From: Anaerotignum faecicola
Lineage (GTDB): Bacteria > Bacillota > Clostridia > Lachnospirales > Anaerotignaceae
Direction: 5' to 3'
Assembly (NCBI RefSeq): GCF_003865035.1
Contig: NZ_BHVZ01000001.1
Span: 186,001-250,000 of the forward strand
DNA: 64,000 nt
Shown here: positions 61,285 to 64,000 of the stretch, piece after piece
How positions within the stretch are numbered: position 1 is the first letter of the stretch
Layout: each line of letters starts with the position of its first letter
Made by a program: the position numbers and the translations under genes
The notes under the pieces: generated by a model
Databases searched by the model: none
Seen by the model: the letters and a program-made list of their open reading frames with translations, nothing else
What the model was told of the DNA's origin: nothing

Positions 61285-61312
61285 TTACAAATCATTAAAA
61301 TAATGATATACT
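61285..61312 (+). promoter_or_regulatory. Promoter with internal palindrome, upstream of the small membrane protein gene
   Basis: TTACAA (61285-61290), 16 bases, TATACT (61307-61312). ATCATTA-AAA-TAATGAT (61291-61307) is a perfect palindrome in the spacer, just upstream of the kinase gene on the other strand. Confidence 0.45.
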
Positions 61313-61371
61313 GTTCTTATGTACCTGTTTTGCTCAAAAAACAAGAAATTTTAGAAAGGAGAACGGCATTT

Positions 61372-61758
61372 TTGCCTGATTATTACCCTATGGAAAATAA
61401 TACACAAAACAGCCCTCAGCCTACACCGCCCAGAAGAAAGCAAATGGCACCCAGAGATATGCTTCTCATTGCTCTGGCTGTTCTCGTATTTGTTCGTGTG
61501 GATTGGCGGCACATGAATAGCTTTCATTATCTCATCCTTTTCCTGCTGGTTCTTTGCTTTATGCTGCGCTGGTCAAACATGCGTAAGGATGCAAGACGAC
61601 AGGAGCTGCTGAAGAAAAAAGCAGAATATGAGGCAACGCAGCAGTCCGCAGAGGATACGCCTGCGGAAGCGGTTTCCGCAGAGGATATGACCGTTGACGG
61701 CGCACCTGTTCCTGCCGAAGCGCCTGCCGAAACAGCTGAAAAAGAATCCGACATATAA
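61372..61758 (+). CDS. Small membrane protein with Glu/Ala-rich tail
   Basis: About 128 residues from a TTG at 61372 (AAAGGAG ten bases upstream), or 122 from the ATG at 61390, which has no site. A Pro/Gln-rich head (NSPQPTPPRRKQ), two hydrophobic segments (MLLIALAVLVFVRV and YLILFLLVLCFML) and a basic then acidic C-terminal tail (Ala/Glu/Val-rich, residues 85-128). No domain recognised. It sits between the two halves of a two-component system and could be part of it, which is guesswork. Confidence 0.6.
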   Translation: MPDYYPMENNTQNSPQPTPPRRKQMAPRDMLLIALAVLVFVRVDWRHMNSFHYLILFLLVLCFMLRWSNMRKDARRQELLKKKAEYEATQQSAEDTPAEAVSAEDMTVDGAPVPAEAPAETAEKESDI

Positions 61759-61779
61759 AAAGGGGTATTCCCCCTTTTT
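61757..61779. terminator. Bidirectional terminator between the small membrane protein and response regulator genes
   Basis: AAAAAGGGG / CCCCTTTTT with a short loop, between convergent stops. Confidence 0.85.
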
Positions 61780-62461
61780 ATTTTTGTCCGAATTTATAGC
61801 CGACACTCCAGACTGTCCGAATCCCCCATTCATCCTCGCTGTTCAGCTTTTCACGGATACGCTTTACATGGACATCCACCGTTCTGGTGTCCCCCACATA
61901 TTCATAGCCCCAGATGCGGTCAAGCAGCTGCTCTCTGGTGAATACCCGATTGGGATGCTGCGCCAGAAAGCTGAGCAGTTCAAATTCCTTCGGGGGAAAA
62001 TCCAGACTTTTCCCATGATACAGCACAGAATAGTTCGAGAGATTGATTTCTAGCTCCCCGAATTTCAGAATATTTTTATCCTCCTCCTGCTTTGGCTCGT
62101 ATCTGCGCAGCACCGCCTTCACTCGTGCCACAAGCTCCTTTGGCTCAAAGGGCTTTACGATATAATCATCCGCACCCAATTCCAAGCCAAGCACCTTATC
62201 AAAGGTTTCGCCCTTCGCCGTCAGCATGATAATCGGTACACGGCTTGTCTTACGCACCTCTGTGCAAACCTGATAGCCGTCCATTCCGGGGAGCATCAGA
62301 TCCAGCAGGATTAAATCAGGCTGAAAGTCTTCCACTGCCGCGGCAGCTTCCTTTCCATCATAAATCTCCCGCGTTTCATAGCCCTCCTTCATCATATAAA
62401 GAGAAATCAGCTCCGCAATATGCTTATCGTCATCCACAACCAAAATCTTCTGTTTTTCCAT
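61778..62461 (-). CDS. OmpR-family response regulator (second system)
   Basis: About 227 residues from the ATG at 62461 (AGAGG eight bases upstream; the GTG at 62470 is too close). REC domain (LVVDDDKHIAELIS, phospho-Asp in ILLDLMLPGMDG, Lys in IVKPFEPK) and OmpR winged helix (PPKEFELLSFLAQHPNRVFTREQLL, RIWGYEYVGDTRTVDVHVKRIREKL). Very like the PhoP/YycF/RegX3 branch. Most likely partner is the HAMP kinase at 59837. The mutS2 gene lies upstream on the same strand, 30 bases away. Confidence 0.95.
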   Translation of the reverse strand: MEKQKILVVDDDKHIAELISLYMMKEGYETREIYDGKEAAAAVEDFQPDLILLDLMLPGMDGYQVCTEVRKTSRVPIIMLTAKGETFDKVLGLELGADDYIVKPFEPKELVARVKAVLRRYEPKQEEDKNILKFGELEINLSNYSVLYHGKSLDFPPKEFELLSFLAQHPNRVFTREQLLDRIWGYEYVGDTRTVDVHVKRIREKLNSEDEWGIRTVWSVGYKFGQK

Positions 62462-62491
62462 CTTCTTCACCTCTGTTCAGAAATCCGCCTT

Positions 62492-64000
62492 TTATTTTAA
62501 TTCCACCACCGTAACACCGGCTTCGCCTTCGCCGAAGGTACCGGGTCTGTAGCTTTTTACATGAGAATTCATTTTCAGATAATTCTGCACCCCTGCGCGC
62601 AGTGCGCCTGTGCCCTTCCCATGGATAATCACAACCTGCTTCAGTCCGGATAAATACGCATCATCAATATATTTATCAATATTGGCAATCGCCTCATCCA
62701 CAAGCTGTCCACGGCAGTCAATCTCCGCCGAAATAAACTGGCTCTTGGAGAATTTTGCCTTTGTCGGCTGCTGTCTTTTCTGTTTTTCCTTCGGTCTGGG
62801 GGTATCGTCAAGCATCAGCTCCGCCATCGGCACCTTCATTTTCATAATCCCCATCTGCACCATAACCTCTTTATTCTTATCGGGCGCAGTCAGCACCTCG
62901 CCGTTCTGGTCAAAGGAAATCACATACACTCTGTCGCCCGGCTTCAGATTTTCGGGTGCCTTATGGTTCGGCTTTACCTTTTTCGATTTCAGGAAATCCT
63001 GCTGCATGGAGGAAAGCTTTTCATTCAGCTTTTGTCTCTGCTCCAGCGCCTTCGTGCGATTGTTTGCCTCCTTCGCCTGCTTATTCATCTCCTTGATGAT
63101 ACGGTCGGCTTCCTCCTTCGCCTGCACATAAAGCTGCTTTGCGTCCTCTCTCGCCTTGGCAAGAATTTTTTCCTTCTGCTCTCTCGTCTTTTCCTTCTGC
63201 CGCTCGACCTCTTTTTTCAGCTCCTCCGCCTCTCTGCGGTATTCCTCTGCGCGCTCCTGTTCAAATTTGACGGATTTCTTGCTGATTTCCAGATCGGTAA
63301 TCACATCCTCAAATCTTGCCTCATCCCGACTGATAAATTCCTTCGCCGCAGAAAGAATATATTCCTGCAAGCCCAGTCGCTTGGAAATCGCAAACGCATT
63401 ACTTTTTCCGGGAATCCCAATCAGCAGGCGATAGGTCGGACGGAGCGTTTCCACATCAAATTCGCAGCAGGCATTTTCCACACCCTCTGTCGTCAGCGCA
63501 AATACCTTCAATTCGCTATAATGCGTGGTCACTGCGGTACGGATTTTTCTGTCCAGAAGGGCTTGTATGATGGCAACCGCCAAGGCTGCGCCCTCCGTCG
63601 GGTCTGTCCCCGCGCCAAGCTCATCGAACAGCACCAGAGAGTCATCCGTCACCTCGTCCATAATTTTCACGATATTCGTCATGTGTGCCGAAAAGGTACT
63701 CAGACTCTGCTCAATGCTCTGCTCATCCCCGATGCTCGCGAACACATTATCAAACACCGCCAGCTGCGAATTATCAAATGCAGGAATATGCAGTCCTGCC
63801 TGCCCCATCAGCGTAAACAGCCCCAAGGTTTTCAGGGCAACCGTTTTGCCGCCGGTGTTCGGACCTGTAATCATCAGCGTAGTAAAATCCTTTCCCAAAT
63901 AAATATCCGTCGGCACAACCTTTTTCGGGTCAAGCAGAGGATGTCTGCCCTTGTGGATATTGATATAGCCTTTTGTATTAAACAGGGGCTGTGTCCCGTC
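62492..64000 (-). CDS. mutS2: Endonuclease MutS2 (C-terminal part, runs off the right edge)
   Basis: About 502 residues visible; the frame is open from 64000. GRHPLLDPKKVVPTD precedes the ATPase domain: Walker A TGPNTGGKTVALKT, Walker B SLVLFDELGAGTDPTEG, and AVTTHYSEL. A long coiled-coil stalk (FEQERAEEYRREAEELKKEV) and the KOW-like segment lead to the C-terminal Smr nuclease domain (IDCRGQLVDEAIANIDKY, VIIHGKGTGALR). MutS2 suppresses homologous recombination and, in Bacillus, acts on collided ribosomes. Its 5' end (MutS III domain) is outside the window. No frame disruption is seen. Confidence 0.95.
   Translation of the reverse strand, partial: DGTQPLFNTKGYINIHKGRHPLLDPKKVVPTDIYLGKDFTTLMITGPNTGGKTVALKTLGLFTLMGQAGLHIPAFDNSQLAVFDNVFASIGDEQSIEQSLSTFSAHMTNIVKIMDEVTDDSLVLFDELGAGTDPTEGAALAVAIIQALLDRKIRTAVTTHYSELKVFALTTEGVENACCEFDVETLRPTYRLLIGIPGKSNAFAISKRLGLQEYILSAAKEFISRDEARFEDVITDLEISKKSVKFEQERAEEYRREAEELKKEVERQKEKTREQKEKILAKAREDAKQLYVQAKEEADRIIKEMNKQAKEANNRTKALEQRQKLNEKLSSMQQDFLKSKKVKPNHKAPENLKPGDRVYVISFDQNGEVLTAPDKNKEVMVQMGIMKMKVPMAELMLDDTPRPKEKQKRQQPTKAKFSKSQFISAEIDCRGQLVDEAIANIDKYIDDAYLSGLKQVVIIHGKGTGALRAGVQNYLKMNSHVKSYRPGTFGEGEAGVTVVELK

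Noticed and set aside
1..64000. CRISPR array or cas genes
   Set aside because: No regularly spaced direct repeats and no cas-like proteins were seen; the paired repeats at 27209 are only two copies.

Overview
The window looks like the chromosome of an anaerobic, spore-forming member of the Clostridia, probably Lachnospirales-like. The grounds are spoIVB beside a D-Ala-D-Ala carboxypeptidase, the hrcA-grpE-dnaK-dnaJ order with a CIRCE operator, two HemN-family radical SAM enzymes (hemW, hemZ), a Rel(SpoT)-dtd-hemZ-hisS run, and several SLH or copper-amine-oxidase-N (stalk) surface proteins. Most genes lie on the minus strand. Species cannot be read from the sequence alone.

Layout. 1-6030: cell-surface and sporulation genes (a frameshifted stalk protein, a second stalk protein, spoIVB, D-Ala-D-Ala carboxypeptidase, an SLH protein with five tandem repeats). 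6165-8638: a nitrate/sulfonate/THI5-type ABC importer. 8639-10516: a self-contained regulatory island with a LexA/CI-like self-cleaving repressor, a divergent small protein, four phased operators and a YjbR-MGMT fusion. 10560-18586: lepA, an Hpt protein, a REC/HD-GYP/GGDEF protein, a stalk protein, a low-molecular-weight phosphatase and a CDF transporter. 18709-24788: dnaJ, dnaK, grpE, hrcA, hemW.

24896-30960 is accessory DNA. A tRNA-Ser(CGA) gene is cut in its anticodon loop, and 140 bases on there is an intact but different tRNA-Ser(CGA). Next come a tyrosine integrase, an excisionase-like gene, 20-bp direct repeats, an AT-rich HEPN-like gene and homologues of Tn916 orf8 and orf7, with no conjugation genes. 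Beyond this lies a wrecked surface-protein locus in which an SLH fragment is inverted relative to its InlB/stalk part.

31130-42374: a hybrid histidine kinase, a long cruciform-capable repeat, trkA-trkH, hisS, hemZ, dtd and rel. 42648-48293: ttcA, a XerS-like recombinase and a NUDIX gene on the plus strand, then rbgA, lepB, rplS and an AEC transporter. These sit between rel and apt-recJ-secF-secD (48358-52924), genes that are contiguous in many Firmicutes. 53089-64000: a TIGR04086-like membrane protein, a PHP phosphoesterase, a stalk lipoprotein, two OmpR/HAMP-kinase two-component systems around a thioredoxin-fold lipoprotein, and mutS2 running off the right edge.

The most interesting candidates are the phased-operator LexA-like/alkyltransferase module (9029-10516) and the integrated element that apparently broke a tRNA-Ser, brought its own replacement and carries a HEPN-like putative defence gene. 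All functional statements come from reading motifs by eye; no database search was run.
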